From an uncultured Lachnospiraceae bacterium (GTDB lineage: Bacteria > Bacillota > Clostridia > Lachnospirales > Lachnospiraceae): a stretch of 16,734 bases of DNA. Each line of letters starts with the position of its first letter. The stretch's first letter is position 1. The translations under genes and the position numbers were made by a program. The notes under the pieces were generated by a model. It had not been told where the DNA came from. It did not search any database and worked only from the letters and a program-made list of their open reading frames with translations. The stretch is taken from NCBI GenBank assembly GCA_947382415.1, contig CANCYO010000060.1, positions 1-16,734 on the forward strand, given 5' to 3'. Below, piece by piece: positions 1 through 7,393 of the stretch.

Positions 1-13
1 CCCACGTCTCGCA

Positions 14-46
14 ACACTCTTTCCCTACACGACGCTCTTCCGATCT
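14..46 (+). other. Illumina TruSeq adapter (sequencing artefact)
   Basis: These 33 bases match the Illumina TruSeq universal/read-1 adapter exactly. They begin with ACACTCTTTCCCTACACGAC and end with the typical GCTCTTCCGATCT next to the insert. The true genomic sequence therefore starts at 47. Bases 1-13 lie outside the adapter core and are also not supported as genomic. In dual-index libraries an 8-base index precedes this core, so 6-13 could be an index, but that is inference. The adapter interrupts the mreC reading frame. Confidence 0.97.
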
Positions 47-604
47 GCTGTTGTCGGAAATGATGGCCGTGACTCTGGACCAGTTGGGCCCCGTATCAGT
101 AATCCTGCCCACCAGACCTCCGCCTGCGATCACATTCATATCCTCGCACAGTCCGTCGTCACTCCCCTTATCGATGATAAAGGAGGAGTACCAGTTGCCG
201 GAATCGCTGCTGATAATGCGCGCGCCAATCTTTTGATAATCGCCGTACTGCTCATCCAGTTCAAACAGGGCCTGGAGCTGATTCAACTCATACTTGTCCT
301 GCTGAAGGAGCGTATTTTCTTCCGTGAGGGCAGCCACCTCAGCCTTGAGCCTTGCGTTTTCATCCAGAAGCACCCGGATCTGTACCAGCTCGTCAGAACG
401 CCTTGACAGCCACTCTCCCGCTCTGGAAATACCCTGCTGAAACGGGATCACCGCATAGCCAAGGGCCGTGTTCAGCGGTTTGTTAAACACATTGCTGCCA
501 AAAGTCAGAAACATCAAAAAGACGCAGACTGCAGTTAATATAAAAAGGAGATACTTACCCGGCAAAGTAAATTTCTCCCCTTTTCGCTTGATAACAGGAC
601 TCAT
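47..604 (-). CDS. mreC: Cell shape-determining protein MreC, N-terminal part (truncated by adapter)
   Basis: MreC is a bitopic membrane protein that bridges MreB filaments and the cell-wall elongation machinery. The visible 186 codons encode a short basic N-terminus, one membrane segment (about residues 17-35), and a helical coiled-coil stretch (about 65-105, ending near the motif LLQQDKYELNQLQALF). After that comes the start of the beta-barrel region with the typical family phrases GNWYSSFIIDKGSDDG and GLVGRI. The start ATG (604-602) overlaps the mreB stop in an ATGA arrangement, which implies translational coupling. The C-terminal third is missing because adapter sequence begins at 46; this is an assembly end, not a natural truncation. 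mreD and other wall genes would be expected beyond it. Identification is by conserved motifs plus position after mreB. Confidence 0.93.
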
Positions 605-1611
605 TTACTCATCCCTTCAATGGCATAGGCAACCGATTTATAATTGTCATCCTTAATGATCTTGGCCAGTCCCGCAGCCACACTGGTGAGCGGGTTCTCC
701 GCAACATTGACTTTGAGTCCCGTTCCGGTGGCCATGCGCTGGGCCAGATGATTGACCTGAGACGCGCCGCCCGTCAGATAAATACCGTGCCGGTAGATAT
801 CCGCCGCAAGCTCGGGGGGTGTGCGCTCCAAAATCACTTTTACATTGTCAATAATCGTGTTAAAATGCTCCTCCAGAGACTCGTCCACCAGCTTGGTGGG
901 AATCTCGCGCTCCACAGGGAGGCCCGTCACAATATCCCGGCCGTACACCACGGCGCCCTTGCCGTCGCCGTCAAGCTCCTTCAACGCGATCTTAACCTTC
1001 TCCGCGGTCTTGCCGCCGATGATGAGAGAAAACTCCCTGCGCACCGCCGCCCGGATAGCCTCGTCAAACTTGAGCCCTCCGGCCTTGATCAGCCGGCTGA
1101 GCACGATACCGCCCAGAGACAGGATCGATATCTCCGTGGTCTCATAACCCACGTTCACCACCAAAACACCCTGGGAATTTTTCACGTCGATATCCAGCCC
1201 AAGGCCGTCGGCCACCGCCTTCTCCACCACCATGATCCGCTTTGCCTTCACATTGGCATCCTTCACCAGATCATAAAAAGCCCGCTTCTCCACCTCCGTC
1301 ACGTCGGTGGGAACCGCGATAAAGAAATCCGCAGGTTTTACATTCCCCTTCTGCAGATCGCTCACAAAATAACGGATCAGGGTCTCCATGTTTTTGATAT
1401 CCGCAATAACCCCGTTTGAGAGCGGATAGGAAATATGAATATTTCCGGGCGCCTTCTCATACATTTCAAATGCGGAATCACCGTAGGCAAAAAGCGTGTT
1501 CTTGTTCTCTATGGCGATCATGTTTTTCTCCACCATGATATTGTCATCGCTTCGATTATAAATTTTGATGTTGTTGGTACCGAGGTCAATACCGAATACA
1601 TTGTTAGCCAT
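601..1611 (-). CDS. mreB: MreB/Mbl-family actin-like cell-shape protein with atypical nucleotide-binding motifs
   Basis: This is a 336-residue bacterial actin homologue, expected to form membrane-associated filaments that position wall synthesis, and it is coupled to mreC. The phosphate-1 motif GIDLGT is intact at residues 7-12, and the adenosine motif appears as GIYLTGGASQV (276-286). The phosphate-2 region reads VNVGYETTE (152-160), where MreB normally has a DIGGGTTE-like sequence, so the Asp and two Gly are replaced. The usual IEEP region reads VEKA. The length is normal for the family. I chose the ATG at 1609-1611, which has an AAAGGGG Shine-Dalgarno 12 bases upstream. A longer frame opens at 1653 but adds 14 residues unlike any MreB N-terminus. 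It may be a divergent paralogue with altered ATPase behaviour (inference); a canonical MreB could exist elsewhere in the genome. Confidence 0.9.
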   Translation of the reverse strand: MANNVFGIDLGTNNIKIYNRSDDNIMVEKNMIAIENKNTLFAYGDSAFEMYEKAPGNIHISYPLSNGVIADIKNMETLIRYFVSDLQKGNVKPADFFIAVPTDVTEVEKRAFYDLVKDANVKAKRIMVVEKAVADGLGLDIDVKNSQGVLVVNVGYETTEISILSLGGIVLSRLIKAGGLKFDEAIRAAVRREFSLIIGGKTAEKVKIALKELDGDGKGAVVYGRDIVTGLPVEREIPTKLVDESLEEHFNTIIDNVKVILERTPPELAADIYRHGIYLTGGASQVNHLAQRMATGTGLKVNVAENPLTSVAAGLAKIIKDDNYKSVAYAIEGMSK

Positions 1612-1657
1612 CGTGGACAGCCCCTTTCCGTAACTGAAAATTCTTATGCACATTATG

Positions 1658-1679
1658 CCGGCCAGGCCGGTGTATTATA
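1658..1679 (-). repeat. GC-rich palindrome with adjacent TATAAT between radC and mreB
   Basis: The 68-base gap between radC and mreB holds a perfect inverted repeat, CCGGCC-A-GGCCGG (1658-1670). On the minus strand it is directly preceded by TATAAT (1679-1674). No convincing -35 lies at 16-18 bases, because that position falls in the radC 3' end and reads AGGAGA-like. No T-run follows the palindrome on either strand. It could be an internal promoter with an operator, or an mRNA processing hairpin. Neither is established. Confidence 0.35.
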
Positions 1680-2378
1680 CTATGTCAGATAACCCATCTC
1701 CTTAAAGCTGGCGTATCTGTTGTCCCCTATGATAATATGATCCAGAAGCAGGATATCCATCATGGCCCCCAGACTGCTCACATTCTGAGTCAGTTCCCTG
1801 TCGCATTTGCCCGGGGTGGGGTCTCCGCTGGGATGATTGTGAACCAGGAGGATATTCACCGCATGCATACGCAGCGCCTCCAGAAAAATCTCCCTGGGAG
1901 AGATTAACGACATCCTCACGCTCCCCTCGGAGATTTTCTTTTCCCCGATCATGCGTCCCCTTGTGTCAAGGCCTACCAGATAGACGCATTCCGTATCCCG
2001 GTGCCGCAGAAGCTCCATAAAATATTGTGCCACCAAACCGGGGGAATTAAACACCAGTCCTTCCTTTGCACTGGAGCGGCTGATACGCATGGACAGCTCT
2101 GTGAGACATTTTAATTTGACCGCCTTGACCTGACCGATTCCCCGGATCTGCATAAGTTCCTCCACGGACACGTCATACAATCCCAAAAGCCCTTCCCGGG
2201 GAGGCTTTGCAAGGGAGAGCACCTCTCCCGCCAGATCCATGGCGTTTTTCTCCGGAGTGCCTGTCCGCAGAATGATGGCAAGCAGTTCCCGCTCCGTCAG
2301 TACCTCCGGCCCCTGCTCCATAAACTTTTCATAAGGCAGATCCCGTTTCTGTTCGTCTTTTAATTTGCTTTTTTGCAT
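1680..2378 (-). CDS. radC: RadC/UPF0758-family JAB-domain protein
   Basis: RadC proteins (232 residues here) combine a helix-hairpin-helix-like N-terminal region with a C-terminal JAB/MPN metalloprotease-like fold. The old DNA-repair assignment is doubtful and the biochemical role is unsettled. The HhH-like segment is LMQIRGIGQVKAVKL (about residues 75-89). The JAMM site is at 180-193, HNHPSGDPTPGKCD, giving H180, H182 and D193. The usual Ser of HxHx7SxxD is Gly190 (codon GGC). I chose the ATG at 2376-2378 because AGGAAGG lies just upstream; a TTG at 2402 would add eight residues with a weaker site. The stop is TAG at 1680-1682. Lying directly upstream of mreB is a common radC position in Firmicutes. 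Confidence 0.93.
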   Translation of the reverse strand: MQKSKLKDEQKRDLPYEKFMEQGPEVLTERELLAIILRTGTPEKNAMDLAGEVLSLAKPPREGLLGLYDVSVEELMQIRGIGQVKAVKLKCLTELSMRISRSSAKEGLVFNSPGLVAQYFMELLRHRDTECVYLVGLDTRGRMIGEKKISEGSVRMSLISPREIFLEALRMHAVNILLVHNHPSGDPTPGKCDRELTQNVSSLGAMMDILLLDHIIIGDNRYASFKEMGYLT

Positions 2379-2429
2379 TGATCCTTCCTCTGCCTTCTCC
2401 AAAGCACAGGAACAAAAAACTCTGATGCG

Positions 2430-2669
2430 TTATCTGATGAAGCGGTATACCACAAAAGCGATGATCACGCCGCAGATGCCGGCCAGGGTGATATGGAACT
2501 TCAGCCCGAAGGTCAGGATCATGAATCCCAGATCCAGCTCCACGGGATTGTTCAGACCAAACTCCTGCCCGTAGCTCATAAAACTTCCCGGAAAGATCTT
2601 GGCGATCACAGTCCCCAGCACAAAACCGATCAGCACCAGCCAGACCAAAAGCCAGTTTACTCTCTTCAT
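2430..2669 (-). CDS. Small membrane protein, DUF4321-like
   Basis: This is a 79-residue protein with two hydrophobic segments, about residues 5-27 and 55-77, and a short loop between them containing FPGSFMSYGQEFGLN. The basic start MKR suggests the N-terminus is in the cytoplasm. It resembles the small DUF4321 family of Clostridia, whose function is unknown; I recognise it by size, topology and position upstream of radC-mreB rather than by a decisive motif. The ATG has a GAGG Shine-Dalgarno seven bases upstream. It is the first gene after the promoter at 2723-2751 and precedes radC by 51 bases, so it is probably cotranscribed with radC, mreB and mreC. A part in envelope or elongation biology is possible from context only. 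Confidence 0.75.
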   Translation of the reverse strand: MKRVNWLLVWLVLIGFVLGTVIAKIFPGSFMSYGQEFGLNNPVELDLGFMILTFGLKFHITLAGICGVIIAFVVYRFIR

Positions 2670-2722
2670 GAGAATTCCTCATCTTTCTTCCGTATGCACA
2701 ATAAGGGATTGCGCTGTCAATT

Positions 2723-2751
2723 ATTGTAGCATAAAATACAGAGGCTGTACA
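2723..2751 (-). promoter_or_regulatory. Predicted sigma-A promoter for the DUF4321-radC-mreB-mreC unit
   Basis: On the minus strand the -35 is TGTACA (2751-2746), followed by 17 bases and the -10 TACAAT (2728-2723), which is preceded by a TGC extended -10. The start codon of the small membrane protein is 54 bases further on. The surrounding 200-base gap (2670-2869) is A/T-rich and otherwise empty. I see no clear terminator for the upstream lyase gene in it. Confidence 0.6.
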
Positions 2752-2869
2752 CAAAATTTGCCAATTTTATTTCTTCTTAATCTTCTCCGTTTTCCCTTAA
2801 AACAACCGTTTTTTTCTTTATCCAACAGCATTCACGGTCAGCCTTTGAAATACTTTGTCGCCTCACAGC

Positions 2870-4213
2870 CTATATTTGAACGATTTTTTTGTCCGCCAGA
2901 GACTGCAGGGATTTCAAAATGCCGAATTTTGCGTGTTCCCAGGTAAGCCCCCCCTGAAAATAGACGGCATAAGGCTCTTTGATCGGGCCGTCCGCCGACA
3001 ATTCAATCGAAGATCCTGACACAAAAGCCCCCGCCGCCATGATCACTTTGGCGTCATACCCCGGCATGTCCCAGGCTTCCGGGGTAACATGGGAATCCAC
3101 AGGAGCGGCCGCTTGAATTCCCTGACAGAAGGCAATCACACCCTCTGGAGAACCGAAAGTCACCGCCTGAATGATATCATGCCTGCTCTCGCTGCCGTCC
3201 GGCACCACCGCAAATCCCAGTCTCTGATATAAATTAGCCGCGAATATAGCCCCCTTCAGCGCCCCCGCAGTCACCGTAGGCGCGAGAAACAATCCCTGAT
3301 AAAAATCCTTCAGAATTCCCAGAGAAGCCCCCACTTCCTTTCCAAGCCCCGGGCTGGTGAGACGATAGGCGGCGTTCTCCACGCATTCTCTTTTTCCCGC
3401 AATATAACCGCCGATGGGCGCAAGCCCCCCTCCGGGATTTTTGATCAGAGACCCCACCGCCATATCGGCTCCCACATCAGAGGGCTCAACAGTCTCCACA
3501 AACTCCCCATAACAATTATCCACCATACAGATCACATCCGCCTTGACCGATTTCACAAAGGCAATCAATTCCCCAATCCGCTCCACGGACAAAGTGGGCC
3601 TTGTCTGATACCCCTTGGAACGCTGAATCGTCACCAGACGCGTCCTCTCATTGATTGCTCCGCGGATTCCCTCATAATCAAAACTCCCGTCCGAAAGCAG
3701 ATCCACCTGCCTGTAACTGATGCCGTACTCCGCAAGCGATCCCTTAGAGGGCCGTATACCTATGACCTCCTCCAATGTATCATAAGGCTTTCCCACAGGC
3801 GAGAGCAATTCATCCCCCGGGCGCAGATTGCTCATGAGCGCCAGCGCCAGAGCATGGGTCCCACAGGTGATCTGGGGACGCACCAACGCATCCTCCGTGT
3901 GAAAAACATCCGCATAGACCGACTCCAGCGTGTCCCTTCCCAGATCATTATAACCATAACCGCTGGTACCCAGAAGACAGGCCTCGCTGACCTGATTCTT
4001 CTGCATAGCCTTCAGAACCTTGAGCTGATTGTACTCCGCCACCCGGTCGATATCCGCAAAACGCTCCGTAAGCCCCTCCAGAACCCGCATCCCCAGCTCA
4101 TACACCGGCCGGCTGATTCCCATGGACTCATAATAACCGGCAATCTGCTTCTCCAATCCATCCCTTTTCTTTTCAGATCCTTTTTCTGCCCCTTTTTCCA
4201 ACCTGTTTTCCAT
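2870..4213 (-). CDS. ynbB: PLP-dependent methionine gamma-lyase family protein (YnbB/"aluminium resistance" family)
   Basis: This 447-residue protein is of the fold-type I pyridoxal-phosphate class, in the family annotated as methionine gamma-lyase-like or aluminium resistance protein (YnbB in Bacillus). Visible signatures are the N-terminal AEYNQLKVL, GTSGYGYNDLGRDTLE, the cofactor-loop phrase CGTHALALAL, MVDNCYGEF with the ring-contacting Asp at about 232, and GSLIKNPGGGLAP with the predicted Schiff-base Lys at about 258. The true substrate of this family is poorly defined, so the lyase name is by family only. The ATG at 4211-4213 has AGAGGGA seven bases upstream. An in-frame upstream start (4246) adds 11 residues and would overlap the miaA-side gap. 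It follows miaA by 46 bases and is probably in the mutS-mutL-miaA transcript. The Lys/Glu-rich N-terminus (about 5-22) is variable. Confidence 0.9.
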   Translation of the reverse strand: MENRLEKGAEKGSEKKRDGLEKQIAGYYESMGISRPVYELGMRVLEGLTERFADIDRVAEYNQLKVLKAMQKNQVSEACLLGTSGYGYNDLGRDTLESVYADVFHTEDALVRPQITCGTHALALALMSNLRPGDELLSPVGKPYDTLEEVIGIRPSKGSLAEYGISYRQVDLLSDGSFDYEGIRGAINERTRLVTIQRSKGYQTRPTLSVERIGELIAFVKSVKADVICMVDNCYGEFVETVEPSDVGADMAVGSLIKNPGGGLAPIGGYIAGKRECVENAAYRLTSPGLGKEVGASLGILKDFYQGLFLAPTVTAGALKGAIFAANLYQRLGFAVVPDGSESRHDIIQAVTFGSPEGVIAFCQGIQAAAPVDSHVTPEAWDMPGYDAKVIMAAGAFVSGSSIELSADGPIKEPYAVYFQGGLTWEHAKFGILKSLQSLADKKIVQI

Positions 4214-4259
4214 TCTGATTCCCTCTCGTTCTATCCTGCAGGCCATTATAACCCGTCAT

Positions 4260-5243
4260 CTATATAACATGCCGTTCCCGCATATGCGCCAACATAACCC
4301 GTAAAATAATCTCATCCTGACCCTCTGCCGGAAAATCAGGACGGTTCAGCCAGATCACATCCTTCTCTCGGCGAAACCAGGTGAGCTGACGCTTGGCAAA
4401 GTGCCGGGTGTCCCGTTTGATCAGATTAACCGCCTCCTCCAGCGTACACATGCCGTCCAGATAATCCAAAAGCTCCTTATAGCCCAGCCCCTGCATGGCA
4501 GTCTGACCGCGCTTACAGCCCATGGCCTTCAGCCGCTCCACTTCCTCCAAAAGCCCCTGTTCCAACATATTGTCCACTCTCTTCTCTATGCGCCGGTAAA
4601 GCCTGTCCCGATCATCATTCAGCACAAAATAGCAGGCATTATACACATTCTCCCGCCTGCGCTCCTCCTCATTGTGCTCAGAGATCCGCCTGCCCGTCAA
4701 ATGATAAAACTCTAGCGCGCGAACCACCCGCTTCACATTCCCTGCAGGAATCGCCTCCGCAGAAGGAGCGTCCACCTCCGCCAGCATCCCATGCAGCGAC
4801 TCCGCCCCCTCCGTGGCCGCAAGCTGCTCCAAATCCCTTCTATATTGTTCATCCTCCCCATGCTCCGAATAATCTACATCCCGCAGCACAGCCTGAATAT
4901 AAAACCCTGTTCCCCCAACCAAAATGGGCAGTTTACCTCTGGCGTATATCTCCGCCACCGCCTCCTTACACCGTCTCTGGAAGTCCACCACATTAAAATT
5001 CTCCCATGGATCCAGAATATCTATCATATAATGACGGATTTCCTGCATTTCCTGCGCAGTTATCTTGGCAGAACCGATGTCCATATGACGGTAAACCTGC
5101 ATTGAATCCGCAGAAATGATCTCCCCATTCACCGCCCGGGCAAGCGCAACAGACAACGCCGTCTTCCCCACCGCCGTAGGCCCCGTGAGCACCACAAGCG
5201 GCGGCCTCCCATCAACAACCTTCATCTCTTTCTCAACCTGCAT
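4260..5243 (-). CDS. miaA: tRNA dimethylallyltransferase MiaA
   Basis: MiaA transfers the dimethylallyl group of DMAPP to N6 of A37 in tRNAs that read codons starting with U, giving i6A, the substrate for MiaB, which is also in this window. The 327 residues contain the P-loop GPTAVGKT (21-28), the SADSMQVYRHMDIGSAK segment (about 44-60) with its DSxQVY substrate residues, HYMIDILDPWENFNV, and GGTGFYIQAVL near 107. The C-terminus carries the family end TRHFAKRQLTWFRR. The length is normal. The ATG at 5241-5243 has GGGAGG seven bases upstream, while an internal ATG at 5225 lacks a comparable site. A 135-base gap with a short repeat separates it from mutL. Confidence 0.97.
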   Translation of the reverse strand: MQVEKEMKVVDGRPPLVVLTGPTAVGKTALSVALARAVNGEIISADSMQVYRHMDIGSAKITAQEMQEIRHYMIDILDPWENFNVVDFQRRCKEAVAEIYARGKLPILVGGTGFYIQAVLRDVDYSEHGEDEQYRRDLEQLAATEGAESLHGMLAEVDAPSAEAIPAGNVKRVVRALEFYHLTGRRISEHNEEERRRENVYNACYFVLNDDRDRLYRRIEKRVDNMLEQGLLEEVERLKAMGCKRGQTAMQGLGYKELLDYLDGMCTLEEAVNLIKRDTRHFAKRQLTWFRREKDVIWLNRPDFPAEGQDEIILRVMLAHMRERHVI

Positions 5244-5281
5244 CCTCCGCCCTCCCGCACTTCCTTAGCCCTTCCCGCACT
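5243..5281 (-). repeat. Imperfect tandem repeat at the miaA ribosome-binding region
   Basis: Two adjacent copies of about 19-20 bases (5243-5261 and 5262-5281) match in all but two bases and one gap. On the minus strand each copy reads AGTGCGGGAAGGGCTAAGGA or close to it. The second copy in transcription order contains the Shine-Dalgarno of miaA, so the repeat offers two purine-rich sites. The gap 5244-5378 also holds a GC-rich stretch near 5290-5345 with no clear hairpin followed by T-run. It may belong to a dispersed intergenic repeat; one window cannot show that. Confidence 0.55.
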
Positions 5282-5378
5282 GCTACGTTTTTCCCGGAGC
5301 GAGAGCGTGTCTGAATACAAACAATCTCCCCCCACAGGCGTCCCTTTAGCGGAACCCCCTTCTCCATAATCCCGCAAA

Positions 5379-7304
5379 CTATAAAATTCGCTTAAACTTC
5401 TTCTCAAGCTCATATTGGCTGACCGTAATAATCGTAGGTCTCCCATGGGGACAATTATAGGGATTATCCAGTGTCAGAAGCTCATCGATCAGCTCCTGCG
5501 CCTCCGCCGTGCTGAGGCGGTTATTCCCTTTCACCGCCGCCTTACAGGACATGGACGCAATCTTTTCCTCGATCACCTGAAAACTTCCGCGATTTACGCC
5601 CGTATCAAGCTCATCCAGCACCTCCAGAAACAGCTCCCGCCCGCTGCAGCCATACAGATCCACCGGCACACTGCGCAGGGCATACTCTCTCCCGCCGAAA
5701 GCCTCGATCTCAAATCCCAGCCGTTCAAAAGACTCCCGATATTCCAAAAATACCGTCTCCTCCTGCGCCGAGAGACTCACAATGACAGGCGGCGCAAGCG
5801 CCTGAGAGAGCACCTGTCTGTCCGCAAACCTCTTCATAAGCCGTTCATACTTCACCTTCTCATGCGCGGCATGCTGGTCGATGATCAGCAGCTTTTCCTC
5901 AAACTGAACCATCCAGTAAGTGTCAAACACCTGTCCGATCATATGATAACGGCTGCGGTTATCCGCAGACAAAATCTTCTCTTCAAACAGATTCATCTGT
6001 TTTCCTGTTACATCTGCAGGCGTCGCCGGGCCTGTCTCCCCCTTCTGCGCAGGGACATGCGCTAACACCTCCCGGGAAAGAATACTCTGCCCTATATCAG
6101 ACATTTTCATGTCCGACATTTTTATGTCCGACATTTTCATGTCAGGCGTCTTCACGGCAGCCGCCTGATACCGGTTCTCCTCCATCACTTTGTAGACGGC
6201 AGTCCGATTCTGTTCAAAGGGTTCCGGCGTATGCTCTTTCTGCCTTTTGACCTGCTCCTCTCTCAGCGCTCTCCGTTCTTCCCTCTCGTCGCCAAGCTTT
6301 ACCTCAGGGATCATCTCCTGCGCCTTCAATGTGTCATGCACCCCGTCGGAGAGCATCTTGCAGAATGTCATGCCGTCGCTGAAACGCACATCCATTTTAT
6401 TGGGATGTACATTTACGTCCACCTGTCCGGCGTCCATGGAAATATGCAGCACACACATGGGAAATTTGTGCTGCATCAGATACTCCCGATATCCTTCCTC
6501 AAGCGCTCTTGCGATGAGATTACTGCGGATAAAACGTCCGTTGACAAAATATATCTCAAAGTTGCGGTTGGAACGCACAACCGCAGTCTTTCCCAAAAAT
6601 CCCTCCACCCTGTTACCGTTTTGTTCCAGCAGCACAGGTACCAGAGAAGCGGCCATCTCGCGTCCGTACAGGCGGTAGATCACTTCTCTCAGATCCCCGT
6701 TTCCCGTAGTGTGGAAGCGAAGCTGACTGCCCATCTGAAACTTAAAAGAGATATCCGGTCTCGACAGCGCCAGATGTTCCATCAGATCCGCAATATATCC
6801 GCCCTCTGTGGCCGGAAGCTTCAGAAACTTCCGTCGCACCGGGGTATTATAAAAAAGATTCCGCACCAAAAAAGTAGTTCCCTCCGGCGATCCCACCTGA
6901 GAAAACTCCTTCTCCACCGCCCCTTCAAGCACAATCCGGCTGCCAGAGAGACTGTCCTTCGTCCTGGTGATCACCTCCACCTTGGACACCGCAGCGATAC
7001 TCGACAGCGCCTCCCCGCGAAAACCCAGGCTCGATATACGGAACAGATCTCCGGCATCCTTTATCTTGCTGGTGGCATGACGCCAAAAGGCCTTGCGAAG
7101 CTGATCTTCCTCCATGCCGCAGCCATTGTCCGTGACACGTATAAATTCTATTCCTCCGTCCTTTATCTCCACCGCAATGGCTGTGGCTCCGGCGTCCATG
7201 GCATTCTCCACAAGTTCCTTCACAACGCTTGAAGGCCGCTCCACCACCTCGCCCGCGGCAATTCTGTCAATTGTCTCCGAATCCAGCAAATGTATTTTGG
7301 GCAT
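5379..7304 (-). CDS. mutL: DNA mismatch repair protein MutL (endonuclease type)
   Basis: MutL couples mismatch recognition by MutS to strand nicking. The 641 residues start with the GHKL ATPase domain: KELVENAMDAGA with catalytic Glu30 and Asn34, DNGCGM (60 onward) and GFRGEALSSI (about 94-103). The C-terminal domain has the metal-binding endonuclease motif DQHAAHEKVKYE from Asp476, SCKAAVKG, CPHGRPT with Cys618, and a terminal FKR. This marks the MutH-independent nicking type usual in Firmicutes. The linker at about 388-402 carries a three-unit MKMSD-like repeat. The ATG has GGAGG six bases upstream. The gene lies 89 bases downstream of mutS, and that gap holds a 22-base tandem duplication, so cotranscription is likely. 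Confidence 0.98.
   Translation of the reverse strand: MPKIHLLDSETIDRIAAGEVVERPSSVVKELVENAMDAGATAIAVEIKDGGIEFIRVTDNGCGMEEDQLRKAFWRHATSKIKDAGDLFRISSLGFRGEALSSIAAVSKVEVITRTKDSLSGSRIVLEGAVEKEFSQVGSPEGTTFLVRNLFYNTPVRRKFLKLPATEGGYIADLMEHLALSRPDISFKFQMGSQLRFHTTGNGDLREVIYRLYGREMAASLVPVLLEQNGNRVEGFLGKTAVVRSNRNFEIYFVNGRFIRSNLIARALEEGYREYLMQHKFPMCVLHISMDAGQVDVNVHPNKMDVRFSDGMTFCKMLSDGVHDTLKAQEMIPEVKLGDEREERRALREEQVKRQKEHTPEPFEQNRTAVYKVMEENRYQAAAVKTPDMKMSDIKMSDMKMSDIGQSILSREVLAHVPAQKGETGPATPADVTGKQMNLFEEKILSADNRSRYHMIGQVFDTYWMVQFEEKLLIIDQHAAHEKVKYERLMKRFADRQVLSQALAPPVIVSLSAQEETVFLEYRESFERLGFEIEAFGGREYALRSVPVDLYGCSGRELFLEVLDELDTGVNRGSFQVIEEKIASMSCKAAVKGNNRLSTAEAQELIDELLTLDNPYNCPHGRPTIITVSQYELEKKFKRIL
6097..6141 (-). 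repeat. Three-unit 15-base coding repeat in the mutL linker
   Basis: Three consecutive 15-base units (6097-6111, 6112-6126, 6127-6141) differ at only one or two bases and are flanked by a diverged fourth at 6142. They encode MKMSD, IKMSD and MKMSD. The unit length is a multiple of three, so gain or loss of copies keeps the frame. It sits in the disordered linker between the ATPase and endonuclease domains, where length changes are tolerated. Confidence 0.9.
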
Positions 7305-7337
7305 TCTCCGCCTCCGTTCCCATTCTCAAACATCTTT

Positions 7338-7381
7338 CCATGCGCATTTCATGCTCTTTCCATGCCTGTTTCATGCTCTTT
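7338..7381 (-). repeat. 22-base tandem duplication between mutS and mutL
   Basis: Positions 7338-7359 and 7360-7381 are adjacent direct copies matching at 19 of 22 bases, with the three mismatches clustered in the middle. On the minus strand each copy begins AAAGAGCATGAAA and ends GCATGG. It fills about half of the mutS-mutL gap and lies just upstream of the mutL Shine-Dalgarno. I see no hairpin with a T-run here. Confidence 0.85.
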
Positions 7382-7393
7382 ACATCCGCCCGC

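Noticed and set aside
1683..1702. CTGACA near the radC stop as a -35 for the TATAAT at 1679-1674
   Set aside because: The spacing is only a few bases, and at the correct spacing the sequence does not resemble a -35.
6231..7232. Plus-strand frame of 333 codons opposite mutL
   Set aside because: It is antisense to the conserved MutL ATPase domain and shows no recognisable motif or start signal.
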